Of a stretch of 64,000 nt of DNA, positions 27,327 to 37,738 are shown piece after piece (the first letter of the stretch is position 1; every line of letters starts with the position of its first letter). The notes beneath the pieces were generated by a model, which was not told the DNA's origin, did not search any database, and saw nothing but the letters and a program-made list of their open reading frames with translations. This DNA is from a bacterium (GTDB lineage Bacteria > Myxococcota_A > Bradymonadia > UBA7976 > UBA1532). The stretch lies in NCBI GenBank assembly GCA_030427205.1, contig JAUHXC010000009.1:62001-126000 (forward strand), given 5' to 3'. The position numbers were made by a program, and so were the translations under genes.

Positions 27327-28433
27327 ATGCACGTCTCTTCTGCACCGCGACCGCCCGCCAGCGTCCGCCGCGACGTCTCGCTGGCCGACTTCACCACCCT
27401 CGGCGTCGGTGGGCCGGCGCGGTTCTTCGTCGATGCGCCCGATACCGCCGCGGTGGCCGATGCCTTGCGCTGGGCGCGCGCCGCCGATCTGGCGCTGCTG
27501 GTGCTCGGCGGGGGCAGCAACCTGCTGGTCAGCGACGCGGGCTTCGACGGCCTCGTCCTGCGCATGGCGAACCGCGGCGTGGCGGTGGCCGCAGCCGGCG
27601 ACGCGGTCGAGCTGTCGGTGGCCGCCGGCGAGGTCTGGGACGCGCTCGTCCAGCGCACTGTAGGCGAAGGCTGGGCGGGCATCGAGTGCCTCACGGGCAT
27701 CCCCGGCGCGGTGGGCGCGGCGCCGATCCAGAACATCGGGGCCTACGGGCAGGAGGTCGCCGAGGTCCTGGTGGCGGTCGATACGCTCGAGCGGTTCACC
27801 GGCGAGGTCCAACGCTTCGCCGCCGCGGACTGTGGCTTCGGCTATCGCATGAGCCGCTTCAAGGCCGACCCGGCGCGGCGGCATGTCGTGACGGGCGTGG
27901 TCATGGCGCTGCGGCCGGGCGGCGCGCCGACGGTGCGCTACGGCCAGGTGGCCCGGGTGATCGACGATGCCGACGCCGATCTGGCCAAGGTCAGCCGGGT
28001 GGTGCGCGACCTGCGCCGCAGCAAGTCGATGGTGCTCGACGCCGACGACCCCAACCGGCGCAGCGCCGGCTCGTTCTTCCTCAACCCGGTCATGTCCGAC
28101 GCCGCGGCCGATGCGGTCGCCGCGCGGGTCGCGGCCGCGGGGCTCGATCCGGCGACGATGCCGCGCTATCCGCAGGCGAGCGGCACGAAGCTCTCGGCGG
28201 CGTGGCTCATCGACAACGCCGGCTTGAAGAAGGGCTACGGTGAAGGCCCGGTCGGGCTGTCGACGCGGCATACGCTGGCCTTGGTGAACCGCGGCGGCGC
28301 CACGGCCGATGACATCGTGCGCTTCGCCGGCCACGTCAGGCGGGTGGTCGCCGAGCGCTTCGGGGTCGAGCTTCACCCCGAGCCGGTCTTCGTCGGCTTC
28401 GACGGCCCGCTGGCGGCGCTGGTGGCGGGCTGA
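27327..28433 (+). CDS. murB: UDP-N-acetylenolpyruvoylglucosamine reductase
   Basis: The 368-residue flavoenzyme reduces UDP-GlcNAc-enolpyruvate to UDP-MurNAc with NADPH in peptidoglycan synthesis. It shows the FAD-binding LGGGSNLLVSD, GIPGAVGAAPIQNIGAYGQE, YRMSRFK, and the catalytic serine block AGSFFLNPV, followed by AAWLIDNAGLKKG. Length and the YRMSRFK loop fit type I MurB. There is no ribosome site before 27327; ATG 27318 is a possible alternative. It lies nine bases before the protein kinase gene, an unusual partner for murB. Confidence 0.95.
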   Translation: MHVSSAPRPPASVRRDVSLADFTTLGVGGPARFFVDAPDTAAVADALRWARAADLALLVLGGGSNLLVSDAGFDGLVLRMANRGVAVAAAGDAVELSVAAGEVWDALVQRTVGEGWAGIECLTGIPGAVGAAPIQNIGAYGQEVAEVLVAVDTLERFTGEVQRFAAADCGFGYRMSRFKADPARRHVVTGVVMALRPGGAPTVRYGQVARVIDDADADLAKVSRVVRDLRRSKSMVLDADDPNRRSAGSFFLNPVMSDAAADAVAARVAAAGLDPATMPRYPQASGTKLSAAWLIDNAGLKKGYGEGPVGLSTRHTLALVNRGGATADDIVRFAGHVRRVVAERFGVELHPEPVFVGFDGPLAALVAG

Positions 28434-28442
28434 GGAGGCCCG

Positions 28443-30323
28443 ATGAACCCCGATGATCCAGCGCTGGCGCAGACCTGGCAGCCCTTCGAAGAGGCCGCCG
28501 GAGAGCCCGACTGGTCACCCGACGAGACCGTCGGCCGCGCCCCGCCGCCCGCGCCGCCGCCGCCCCTGCCGCGGTTGTCGGTCAGCGCCGATGGGGTCGA
28601 TACGCCGGAGTATCGCATCGGCGAAGTGCTCGGCAGCGGCGGCTCGGCGGTGGTCTTCGCCGCCGAGCACGCGCCGCTCGGTCGGTCGGTGGCGATCAAG
28701 GCGCTGCACACCCGGATCCGCAGCCCCGAGGCGAAGGCCGCGCTGGTCGACGAGGCGCGTATCGCCGGGGGCCTGAGCCACCCCAACATCGTCTCGATCC
28801 ACGCGCTGGGGCTCGACGCCGAGTCGCGGCCGCTGCTGGTCATGGAGCGCATCGACGGCGAAGCCTGGAGCCGCCTGCTGCGGCAGCCGGACCACCGACT
28901 CTGGCGCCGCTGGCCCGGCGATACGATCGATCGCGCGCTGCACGTCGCCTTGCGGGTCGCCGACGCCCTCGCCAGCGCGCACGAGCAGGGGGTGCTGCAC
29001 CGGGACGTCAAGCCGTCGAATGTCATCCTCGGGCCGACCGGCGAGGTCTACCTCGTCGATTGGGGCATCGCGGCCCGGCTGGACGCCGACGGGCGAGTCC
29101 ACGCGCCGCTGGGCGGGACGCCGGCCTTCATGGCCCCGGAGATGTTCGATCCGCGGGTGCCGCTCGACGCGCGATGCGATGTCTATCTGCTCGGGGCGAG
29201 CCTGTACACCGCGCTCGCCGGGCGCGCGCCGCGGGACGGGGACGGCTTCATCCGACTCGCCCGGCGCGCGGCCGATCCGCCGCCGCCGCTGCCGGAGAGC
29301 GTGCCGCAGCCGCTGGCCGACATCGTGTATCGGGCGTTGGCGCCCGACCGCGAGGCGCGTCACCCGACGGTGGAGGCGCTGCGCCAGGCGTTGGTGGACT
29401 TCATGGATCACCGCTCGGCGATCGAACTCGCCGAGCGCGCGGAGTCCGATCGCCGACGCTTCGAAGCCTTGCGCGGCGCCCGTGATGCGGCGGGCCGGGC
29501 CGAGCGGGACGCGGCGTTGACCGAGGCGCGCTTCGGCTTCCGCACCGCGCTGCGCGCCTGGCCGGAGCACGCCGCCGCGCGAGCCGGGCTGACCGCGTTG
29601 CTCGGCGCGGCGATCGACGATGATCTGGCGCGGGGTGATGTGGCCGCCGCGCAGCGCAGCCTTGCCGAGATGCCCGAGCCCGATGCGGCGCTCGAGGCGC
29701 GCGTCGACGCGGCGGCGGCCCGCTCCGCGGCCGATCGGGCGGAGCTGGACGCGGCCCGACGGCGGGAGGCGGAGCTCGACCCCCGCGCCGGCTCGGACGC
29801 GCGGCTGCGGTTCCTGCCGATCATCGGCTTCGCGCTCATCGCCGGTCCGTTGAGCGGCGGGGTGATGCGGGTGCTCGGCATCCTGCCGACCGATGACTTC
29901 ACGCTCGGCCGGGCCTTGGCACCCTTGATCATGGCGGCGATCGTCGAGTTCGGGCTGCGTCGCTGGGAGATCAGCGGCCCCGGCGCCCGCTTCAACGCGC
30001 GCCTCGCTCGGCTCGCGCAGGTGGCCCTGATCGCCGCCGGCGCCACGCTGCTGGTGGGCATGGCGCGCGACAGCAGCCTGCAGGAGGTGACGTTCCATCT
30101 GTTGATGGGGCAGGCGGTGACGTTCGGCGCGGGCGCGGTCACCCTCGATCGGCGGCTCTTGATCGCGGCGGGCGGCGGTCTGGCGACGGCGCTGATTCTG
30201 GTCACGACGCCGCCGCTGTACAGCGAGTTCGTGCTCGTGGCCTACGTCGCGGGCGCGATCGGTATGTTCCAGTGGATATGGAGCCGCAGCGATACGGGGC
30301 AGACCGCGCCGCTCGGCGGGTGA
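28443..30323 (+). CDS. Ser/Thr protein kinase with C-terminal membrane helices
   Basis: The 626-residue kinase has a Gly-rich loop (GSGGSAVVFAAEH), lysine in VAIKAL, HRDVKPSNV as the catalytic loop, DWG in place of DFG, and GTPAFMAPE. A 130-residue Arg/Ala/Glu-rich helical region follows the kinase domain. Four hydrophobic segments (about residues 465-620) anchor it to the inner membrane. GAGGAGG precedes the ATG. It is co-transcribed with murB, so it may tie cell-wall synthesis to a signal, but no target is visible. DWG occurs in some active bacterial kinases. Confidence 0.9.
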   Translation: MNPDDPALAQTWQPFEEAAGEPDWSPDETVGRAPPPAPPPPLPRLSVSADGVDTPEYRIGEVLGSGGSAVVFAAEHAPLGRSVAIKALHTRIRSPEAKAALVDEARIAGGLSHPNIVSIHALGLDAESRPLLVMERIDGEAWSRLLRQPDHRLWRRWPGDTIDRALHVALRVADALASAHEQGVLHRDVKPSNVILGPTGEVYLVDWGIAARLDADGRVHAPLGGTPAFMAPEMFDPRVPLDARCDVYLLGASLYTALAGRAPRDGDGFIRLARRAADPPPPLPESVPQPLADIVYRALAPDREARHPTVEALRQALVDFMDHRSAIELAERAESDRRRFEALRGARDAAGRAERDAALTEARFGFRTALRAWPEHAAARAGLTALLGAAIDDDLARGDVAAAQRSLAEMPEPDAALEARVDAAAARSAADRAELDAARRREAELDPRAGSDARLRFLPIIGFALIAGPLSGGVMRVLGILPTDDFTLGRALAPLIMAAIVEFGLRRWEISGPGARFNARLARLAQVALIAAGATLLVGMARDSSLQEVTFHLLMGQAVTFGAGAVTLDRRLLIAAGGGLATALILVTTPPLYSEFVLVAYVAGAIGMFQWIWSRSDTGQTAPLGG

Positions 30324-30338
30324 CGGCCGTGGGGGCGG

Positions 30339-31085
30339 TCAGCGGGTGACGACGAACTCCCGCTTGCGCGCGCGGATGGCGCCGATCCAGAGCGTCGCGG
30401 CGGTCACCCCGGCCAGCGCGAGAAACGCCACGATGAAAGAGGGCGCCTGCCACAGCCCCGACCAGGGGGCCTCGCTGCTCTCGACGGGCAGCTGCGCGAT
30501 GCCGCGCACATGGCTCATCAGGGTCAGCCGCCCGAAGAAGCCGGGCACGGTGCCGACGCCGCCCTCCCAGAAGATCAGCCACGCGAGCCCGAACCACGCG
30601 GGCCACTTGACGATCTGGCCGACCAGCGCGAAGAAGCTGCCGTAGGCCACCGCGCCGAGCAGCGCGGCGAAGCCGTAGCGCAGGGCCGTCGCTTCGCCGA
30701 TGCCGAAGCCGATGAACAGCCCGGCGGGCACCGCCAGCAGGGCGACGGGCAGGCCGTTGGCCAGCACCCGGGCGACGTAGGTCCAGATCCGGCCGACGGG
30801 GCGGGTGAAGGCATAGGTCAGCGTCTGGTCTTCGATCTCTTCGCGCAACGAGCCGGCGCCGAAGAAGAGCGCCGCGAGCGGCACCGCGCCGAGCACGACG
30901 AGGCGGGCCAGCTGCTCGGGGCTGACGCCGGCCCCGTATCGCAGGCCGAGGATGGTCAGGACGAAGGCCACCGCCCACAGCTTGAAGGCGCGCTTGCGCA
31001 GGTTGCGCTTGAAGTGGAAGCCGGTCCAGAAGGCGACCGCGCGGGGCAGATAGCCCGCCGGCAGCTGATACCCAGTCGAACTCAT
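30339..31085 (-). CDS. ABC-2 type permease subunit
   Basis: The 248-residue protein has six hydrophobic segments, with FGAGSLREEIEDQTLTYAFTRPVGR in the region linking helices, which is the typical ABC-2 permease signature. It is the last gene of a four-gene exporter operon and lies 12 bases after the second ATPase gene. Substrate is unknown; gliding, lipid or polysaccharide export are all possible for this family. Confidence 0.85.
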   Translation of the reverse strand: MSSTGYQLPAGYLPRAVAFWTGFHFKRNLRKRAFKLWAVAFVLTILGLRYGAGVSPEQLARLVVLGAVPLAALFFGAGSLREEIEDQTLTYAFTRPVGRIWTYVARVLANGLPVALLAVPAGLFIGFGIGEATALRYGFAALLGAVAYGSFFALVGQIVKWPAWFGLAWLIFWEGGVGTVPGFFGRLTLMSHVRGIAQLPVESSEAPWSGLWQAPSFIVAFLALAGVTAATLWIGAIRARKREFVVTR

Positions 31086-31096
31086 GGCTCTCCCAC

Positions 31097-32044
31097 TCAC
31101 CGGCGGCTGATCAGGTAGCGATAGAGGCTCTCGAGGTCGGCGTCGGGCGAGGTGAAGCCCCGCACGACGCCGCCCATCTCGGAGACCACCTGCGGGATCT
31201 CCCGGCCGGCGGTGTCGAGATCGGTGGTCGTGATCTCGAGCGGATGCGCGTCGCCTTCGAGCACCTGCGCCGCTTGCACGAAGGGCAGGCCCATCAGGCG
31301 GGCGGCCACCGCCCGCGGCCGATCGACGTCGAGCAGGATGCGATACGGTCGGTCGTCGAGCAGCGTGCGCAGCCGCAGGATGTCGCCATGGGCCCGCAGC
31401 CGGCCGTAGCGGATGAACACCACGTCGTGGGTCATCGCCTCGACCTCGTGCAGCACGTGGCTCGAGACCACCACGCAGCGGCCTTCCTCGCCCAGCGAGC
31501 GGATGAGTGCGATCAGATCGGCCCGGGCGACGGGATCGGCGCCGGTCAGCGGCTCGTCGAGCAGCACCACCGGCGGATCGTGCGCGATGGCCTGGGCGAT
31601 CTTGGTGCGCTGGCGCATGCCACGGCTCATCTCGCGCATCTTCTTGAAGCCGTAGCGCTCCATGCCGACCCGCTTCATCGCCGCGTAGGTCTTCTGCTCG
31701 GCCTCGTCCTTGGGCAGGCCGTGCAGCCGGGTCAGCGCGCCCACGAAGTCGTGGCCCGACATGTCTTCGTAGAACTTGTCCTGCTCGGGGCACAGCCCCA
31801 GCCCGCGCAGGACGCGCGGCTCGTGGAACGGATCGGCGCCGAGCAGCTTGACGTGGCCCGTATCGGGCAGCAGCTGCCCCGCGAAGAGCTTGAGCAGGGT
31901 CGACTTGCCCGATCCGTTGGGGCCCAGCAGGCCCGTCACGCCGGGCCCGATCACGAGGTCGATCTCGTTGAGCGCCCGCACCTGCCCGTACATCTTGCTG
32001 ACGCCATGGGCTTCGAGCATCGGTCCCTTGTGCGGCGCGCTCAT
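31097..32044 (-). CDS. ABC transporter ATPase (second of the operon)
   Basis: The 315-residue protein has Walker A GPNGSGKST, a signature near MSRGMRQRTKIAQ (MSRGM replaces LSGGQ), Walker B VVLLDEPLTG and SSHVLHEVE as the switch. A C-terminal 90-residue domain is typical of exporters that pair with ABC-2 permeases. Its ATG overlaps the stop of the upstream permease (ATGA). Confidence 0.92.
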   Translation of the reverse strand: MSAPHKGPMLEAHGVSKMYGQVRALNEIDLVIGPGVTGLLGPNGSGKSTLLKLFAGQLLPDTGHVKLLGADPFHEPRVLRGLGLCPEQDKFYEDMSGHDFVGALTRLHGLPKDEAEQKTYAAMKRVGMERYGFKKMREMSRGMRQRTKIAQAIAHDPPVVLLDEPLTGADPVARADLIALIRSLGEEGRCVVVSSHVLHEVEAMTHDVVFIRYGRLRAHGDILRLRTLLDDRPYRILLDVDRPRAVAARLMGLPFVQAAQVLEGDAHPLEITTTDLDTAGREIPQVVSEMGGVVRGFTSPDADLESLYRYLISRR

Positions 32045-32967
32045 CCGACCACCTCCGAGCGCAGGCGCCACCAGAACAGGCCGAAGCCGGCGCCGGCCCA
32101 GCCCAGCAGGGCCACCAGCGAGCCGAAGACGCTGTGGTTGATCGGCCGATAGCGACCCGAGACCTGACTGCCGAGCATGCTCTGCTCGGGGGCGAGCAGC
32201 CAGTCGATCACCGTGTGCAGGCTGCGTTCGGGCGCGATGTAGCCCGCCAGGGCGAAGCCGCCGTTGGTCAGGCCCTCGACGATGCCCGAGAGCACGAGCA
32301 GGCCGGCGACGTAGGCGATGGAGACGGTGCGCGCCTTCTGGCCCACCGCCGACAGGCCGATGATGGTCGTCGCCAGCACCAGCACCGAGAGGATGCCGCC
32401 GCCGAGCGCCGGCACCGCGAGCCACCACAGCTCGCTGCGCAGCGCGGGCGGGGCGATGCCGATGGCCGTCAGCCACAACAGGACCACCGGCAGGAGGATG
32501 GTCACGAAGGGCACCAGCCCGGCGCCGCCCAGCTTGCCCCACGCGTAGTCGGCCCGGGTCAGCGGGCGGGCGAAGTAGAGATCGAAGGCGCCGGCGGCGC
32601 GGTCTTCGGCGATGGCCCCGCCGGCGATGACCGCGACCGCGATGGCCGTGGTGAAGAACTGCACCCGCAGGAAGTTGGCCAGGACCTCCCGCGCCGAGCC
32701 CACCAGCTCTCCGACGGGCATGCCCGCGGCGCCGACTTCGGCGCCGAAGCGTTCGAAGAGCAGCTGGCCGACCAGCCAGACCCCGTGGCCGGCCAGTACG
32801 CCCAGGCAGACCAGCAGGACGATCTTCGTGGCGCGCTGGCGCCAGGCCAGTGTGAGCATCGTCCGCGCGATGGCCACCGCCGGCGGCTGGCGCTTGCCGC
32901 GATCGGGCATCGGCCGATAGCCGACTTCGAAGACCCGGTCGCCGCCCTCGAACGGTGTATCGCTCAT
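32041..32967 (-). CDS. ABC-2 type permease subunit
   Basis: The 308-residue protein has six or more membrane helices and the motif EDRAAGAFDLYFARPLTRADY, characteristic of ABC-2 permeases. It overlaps the flanking ATPase genes by four bases on each side, so the four products are made in fixed ratio. It probably pairs with the ATPase encoded just upstream. Confidence 0.88.
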   Translation of the reverse strand: MSDTPFEGGDRVFEVGYRPMPDRGKRQPPAVAIARTMLTLAWRQRATKIVLLVCLGVLAGHGVWLVGQLLFERFGAEVGAAGMPVGELVGSAREVLANFLRVQFFTTAIAVAVIAGGAIAEDRAAGAFDLYFARPLTRADYAWGKLGGAGLVPFVTILLPVVLLWLTAIGIAPPALRSELWWLAVPALGGGILSVLVLATTIIGLSAVGQKARTVSIAYVAGLLVLSGIVEGLTNGGFALAGYIAPERSLHTVIDWLLAPEQSMLGSQVSGRYRPINHSVFGSLVALLGWAGAGFGLFWWRLRSEVVG

Positions 32968-33881
32968 GATTGCTCCGCCACGGCCGCCATGAAGGCTTCT
33001 TCCAGCGAGGCGGCCTTCTGCTCGAGCTGCAGGATCGTATCGCCCGACGCGGTGGCCGCCGCCCAGATGAGATCGGCGTCGGTATTCGGCGGCAGGGCCA
33101 CATGCAGCAGGTCGGGGCGGCCGCGCTCGCCGACGGTGGCGCCTCGCTCGCGCAGCGCGGCGGCCAGGGCCGGGCGGCCGCTGGCGACCCGCACGTGGTA
33201 TTCGCCCGGCAGCCGGGTCTGCAGCGCGTCCAGCGTGCCGGCGTACTTCACCGTGCCCGCTTGCATGATCATCACCGAGTCGCAGGTGCGCTCGACGTCG
33301 TGCAGCAGATGCGTCGAGAGCACGATGGCCGGCCCCTCGCCCTCGCGCAGCTGCACGATCAGGTCGAGCAGCTCGTCTCGCGAGTCGGGGTCGAGGCCGC
33401 TGGTGGGCTCGTCGAGCATGACCAGCTGCGGATCGTGCACCAGCGCCATCGCCACTTTCACCCGCTGGTGCATGCCGGTGGAGTAGGTCTCGACCGGGCG
33501 GTGACGGGACTCGTCCAGACCCACCAGATCGAGCATCTCGTGGGCCCGCAGCAGCGCCTTGCGTCGACGCAGGCCACACAGCTCGGCCGCGTAGGCCACC
33601 GACTCGAGCCCCGACAGGCCGGGGATGCGGCCCGGTCCTTCGGCGGCATAGCCCAGCTTGAGCCGGACCGCCGTCGGGTCGCGGGTGGCGTCGATGCCCA
33701 GCACCTCGACCCGGCCGCCGTCGGGGGCGAGCAGGCCGAGGCAGATCTTCATCAGGGTGGTCTTGCCGGCGCCGTTGGGCCCCAGCAGGCCGACCGCCCG
33801 GCCGTCGATCTGCCCCGAGACGTCGCGCAGGGCGTGGGTCGCGCCGAAGCGCTTCTGTACATCGGAGAATGCGAGCAGCAT
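32964..33881 (-). CDS. ABC transporter ATPase (first of the operon)
   Basis: The 305-residue protein has Walker A GPNGAGKTT, signature YSTGMHQRVKVAMAL, Walker B LVMLDEPTSG and STHLLHDVE. The ATG at 33881 has no ribosome site, but a promoter ends six bases before it. The order ATPase-permease-ATPase-permease suggests either two transporters or one heteromeric exporter. Confidence 0.92.
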   Translation of the reverse strand: MLLAFSDVQKRFGATHALRDVSGQIDGRAVGLLGPNGAGKTTLMKICLGLLAPDGGRVEVLGIDATRDPTAVRLKLGYAAEGPGRIPGLSGLESVAYAAELCGLRRRKALLRAHEMLDLVGLDESRHRPVETYSTGMHQRVKVAMALVHDPQLVMLDEPTSGLDPDSRDELLDLIVQLREGEGPAIVLSTHLLHDVERTCDSVMIMQAGTVKYAGTLDALQTRLPGEYHVRVASGRPALAAALRERGATVGERGRPDLLHVALPPNTDADLIWAAATASGDTILQLEQKAASLEEAFMAAVAEQS

Positions 33882-33887
33882 GCAGCG

Positions 33888-33916
33888 GTCATACCGCGGG
33901 CGCCGGCCCCTGGCAA
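33888..33916 (-). promoter_or_regulatory. Promoter of the ABC exporter operon, probably leaderless
   Basis: On the reverse strand TTGCCA (33911-33916), a 17-bp spacer and TATGAC (33888-33893) precede the ATG at 33881 by six bases. Transcription would start at the ATG, and there is no ribosome-binding site. Confidence 0.6.
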
Positions 33917-33959
33917 TCGGCTTGGGCCGTCGGGCGCTGGACAACAGGCGTCGTCGCGT

Positions 33960-34130
33960 GCCGTGGCTACCGAAGAATCACTGTGACTGAAAACGGGGGT
34001 TGAGCGATCTTGGGTCTTTATCGCACTTTGCTGCCTGTGTGTGGGTTATTTGTGCTGTCTTGACAGGGGTGGACGCCTCATTGTGGCACCTGTCGCTGTG
34101 CCCGGAGGTGTGTCTTTGGCGCTCTTCGAG
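33960..34130. other. A+T-richer intergenic stretch
   Basis: This 170-base stretch has clearly lower G+C than its surroundings and no supported gene. It contains TTGACA at 34060-34065 on the plus strand without a matching -10, and the words GTGACTG and TTGACAG. It might hold a small RNA or a foreign remnant; nothing firmer can be said. Confidence 0.3.
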
Positions 34131-34150
34131 GGGGCCTGCGCCGCCGTTCT

Positions 34151-34939
34151 TCAGGCGGGCTGGGGCGCTTCGTCGGCGGGCAGGGGTCGCTGGTCGACCG
34201 GCAGGGTATCGATGAAGACCTGGCGGACCTCGGCGATATGCCGCTCGAGGTTCTCCAGGGTCCATCCGCTGGTATCGATGGCCGGCAGGAAGCGGATCTC
34301 GATCGGCACGCCCTTGAAGCCCAGCCGGCCTTTCTCCCACGACTTGTGGGCGCCGGTGATGACCATCGGCACGATAGGCAGCCCGGTCTGCAGGGCGAGG
34401 TGGGCGAAGCCTTTCTTGAACGGCTTGAGCCGGCCGTCGCGGCTGCGGGTGCCTTCGGGCCACAGCAGCACGCTCAGGCGCTTGCGCCGCATGTAGCTCG
34501 CGAGCTCCTTGAGGGCGCCCACGGAGCGCGCGCGGCTGCTGCGGTCGATGAGCAGGTGCCCCGAGAGGAACCACATCTGCCCGTAGAACGGGTAGTAGAT
34601 GATCTCCTTCTTGGCGATGCCGACGGTGCCCGGCGGCACGAGCCAGATGCTGCTGAAGGCGTCGAGGATCGACGTGTGGTTGCCGATGATGATCGACGAG
34701 CCCTCGAGCGTATGCTCACGCCCTTCGACCTCGACCGGGCAGCCCGACAGCCACATCAGTGGGCGGCCGATGAGCGTGCCCATGTGGTTGGTCAAGACGA
34801 TGCGCGCACGCCGGAAAGGCAGCAGCAGGATGAGCAGCGGTACGCTGAGCACCATGATCAACAACAGCCAGATCAGGCCGGCGGTGATGAGCAGGGTCAC
34901 GCGGGCGATGGTCAGCGGAGAGGCGACCAGGGTGTGCAT
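34151..34939 (-). CDS. plsC: 1-acyl-sn-glycerol-3-phosphate acyltransferase
   Basis: The 262-residue protein has two N-terminal membrane helices, the catalytic NHTSILD (87-93, HX4D), and PEGTRS (161-166). It transfers an acyl group to lysophosphatidic acid in phospholipid synthesis at the inner membrane. GGGAG precedes the start. It stands alone between the ABC operon and the TPR gene. A specialised acyltransferase is possible. Confidence 0.9.
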   Translation of the reverse strand: MHTLVASPLTIARVTLLITAGLIWLLLIMVLSVPLLILLLPFRRARIVLTNHMGTLIGRPLMWLSGCPVEVEGREHTLEGSSIIIGNHTSILDAFSSIWLVPPGTVGIAKKEIIYYPFYGQMWFLSGHLLIDRSSRARSVGALKELASYMRRKRLSVLLWPEGTRSRDGRLKPFKKGFAHLALQTGLPIVPMVITGAHKSWEKGRLGFKGVPIEIRFLPAIDTSGWTLENLERHIAEVRQVFIDTLPVDQRPLPADEAPQPA

Positions 34940-35036
34940 CGGGGCTCCCGGGAGGGTCGAAGGCGGCGCAGTCTAACATACGTGCCGGGTCCGCCGGGCG
35001 ACGTCGAGCAGCCTTCGTCGCGCTGTTGCCCGGGTG

Positions 35037-36542
35037 TCACTCGCCGGGCGGCACCGGCGGTCGGCGGCGGCCCTCCAGCGTCCAGCGGCCGTGCTCGATC
35101 AGGCCGGGGCCATCGGGCCATTGCAGCCGGTTGAAGCGGTCGACGAGATCGCGCAGGTCGCGCTGCAGAGCCGGCTCGCGCTCCGCGAGACGCAGCCGGC
35201 AGGCGAGCAGCAGGGCGGTGGTGTAGCCCTTGTCTTCGGGCGCTGCCTCGTAGGCCGGCCACAGCCGGTCGATGCCCTCGTCCCACAGGCGCGCGGCCTC
35301 GGCCCGATCGCCGCGGGCCTCCGCGAGGCTGCCGGAGATGATCAGGGCGTCGGCCAGGGCGCCGTCCATGTGCTCCACGCCGGCCTCGGCGAGCGCCCGC
35401 AGGCGGGCGACGGCCTCGTCGTTGAGGCGCTCCGCCTCTTCGATGTGGCGGTGCACGGCGAGCAGGCTGGCGAGGCTGGCGAGGCTGGTGGCGATGTCAT
35501 CGGCGAAGCTGCCCGGCTCAGCGGCGTCGAGCGCGCGGTAGATCGCAACCGCCTCCCGCAGCGCGGGCTCGGCGGCTCGCGGGCGGATCGGCTGAGTCCA
35601 CAGGCCGAGGTTGTGCAGGCAGTGGGCCAGCAGCGGGCGCGCGGCCATGCGGTCGTCGTCGGGCGCGGCGCGCAGTATGGCCACCGCCTCTTCGATGGTG
35701 CCCAGCGCCACGGGCCGCCGCCCCAGGGCGCCGTGGTACACGCTGGCGACGAAGAGCCCGCGCGCCAGGTCGAAGCGGCTGCCGTCGGGATCGGCCGCGA
35801 AGAGCACCCGAAGGCGGGCCACGGCCTCGTCGGCGGCCTCCACCGCCGCCTCCGGATCGTGCTCGGACCGCACCGCGAGATCGAGCAGCGCCTCGGCGAG
35901 CGCGTCGGTGCCTGGGGCGTCGTCCGGCGCCGCCCGCCAGGCCTCGACCGCTCGCCGGGTATCGGGCAGGGCAGCGCGGGCGCCGCGCCGCTCTTCGACG
36001 AGGTCGGCCAGGCGCCACGCGGCGAAGGCGTACGATTCGAGCGCGTTGGCGATCGGCTCCGGGCCGGGCTGCATGAGCACCAGCGCCTGGCGATAGAGGT
36101 GCTCGGCGTCCAGCAGATCCGCGTCGAGGGGTCCGCCGCCGACGGGCCCATCGTCGGGCGGGTCGGCGTCCGCGGCGGTCGCGCCGTGGGCGACGGCGTC
36201 GGCGAACTCGATGAGCGACTCGCCCAGGCCCAACGCCGAGATGTCGCGGGGCAGGGGATCGACCGCCGGCACGCCCCCGCCGATGGCCACCCCGTAGAGC
36301 GCCGCGCCCTCTTCGAGCGCCTCCCGGGCCACGGCCAGATCACCGTTGCGCAGCGCGAGCCACGCGAGGCTCGCCGCCGTGCCCGCCAGCACGTCCCGTC
36401 GCTCCGGCTCACGGGCGACCCACGCCCGCAACATCGCCACGGTCTCGCGGGTCGAGGCGACGGCTTCGGGTCCGGTATCGAATGGCAGATCGTCCGCGTC
36501 GCCGTCCGAAGCCGGCGGGGCGGGGCGTTCCTCGGCGCTCAT
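35037..36542 (-). CDS. TPR-like helical repeat protein
   Basis: The 501-residue protein has no signal peptide. It consists of Ala/Leu/Arg/Glu-rich helical pairs with repeated cores such as AREALEEGAALYG, AVEAADEAVARLR and AEPALREAVAIYRAL, which fit tetratricopeptide repeats. No catalytic domain is visible. The start lacks a ribosome site; a -10-like CATGAC ends six bases before the ATG, as for other possible leaderless genes here. Function is unknown; likely a scaffold. Confidence 0.68.
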   Translation of the reverse strand: MSAEERPAPPASDGDADDLPFDTGPEAVASTRETVAMLRAWVAREPERRDVLAGTAASLAWLALRNGDLAVAREALEEGAALYGVAIGGGVPAVDPLPRDISALGLGESLIEFADAVAHGATAADADPPDDGPVGGGPLDADLLDAEHLYRQALVLMQPGPEPIANALESYAFAAWRLADLVEERRGARAALPDTRRAVEAWRAAPDDAPGTDALAEALLDLAVRSEHDPEAAVEAADEAVARLRVLFAADPDGSRFDLARGLFVASVYHGALGRRPVALGTIEEAVAILRAAPDDDRMAARPLLAHCLHNLGLWTQPIRPRAAEPALREAVAIYRALDAAEPGSFADDIATSLASLASLLAVHRHIEEAERLNDEAVARLRALAEAGVEHMDGALADALIISGSLAEARGDRAEAARLWDEGIDRLWPAYEAAPEDKGYTTALLLACRLRLAEREPALQRDLRDLVDRFNRLQWPDGPGLIEHGRWTLEGRRRPPVPPGE

Positions 36543-36608
36543 GGGTCAGTCATGCCCGATCGGGCCCTCCGAACTCAACGGGGCTCTCGATATGGGCGGT
36601 TGCACCTC

Positions 36609-36637
36609 TTCGCAAGGCCCGGCCGCTGGGGTATCTT
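36609..36637 (+). promoter_or_regulatory. hemF promoter, possibly leaderless
   Basis: TTCGCA (36609-36614), a 17-bp spacer and TATCTT (36632-36637) end seven bases before the ATG at 36645. The same TATCTTG is found eight bases before the tatD-like start. Confidence 0.45.
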
Positions 36638-36644
36638 GGCGCCC

Positions 36645-37709
<1,065 letters not shown>

Positions 37710-37738
37710 GCGCCGACGCGCCCTCCGCCGGAGCCATC

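Noticed and set aside
34060..34065. TTGACA as a plus-strand promoter
   Set aside because: No -10 at suitable spacing and no plus-strand gene follows.
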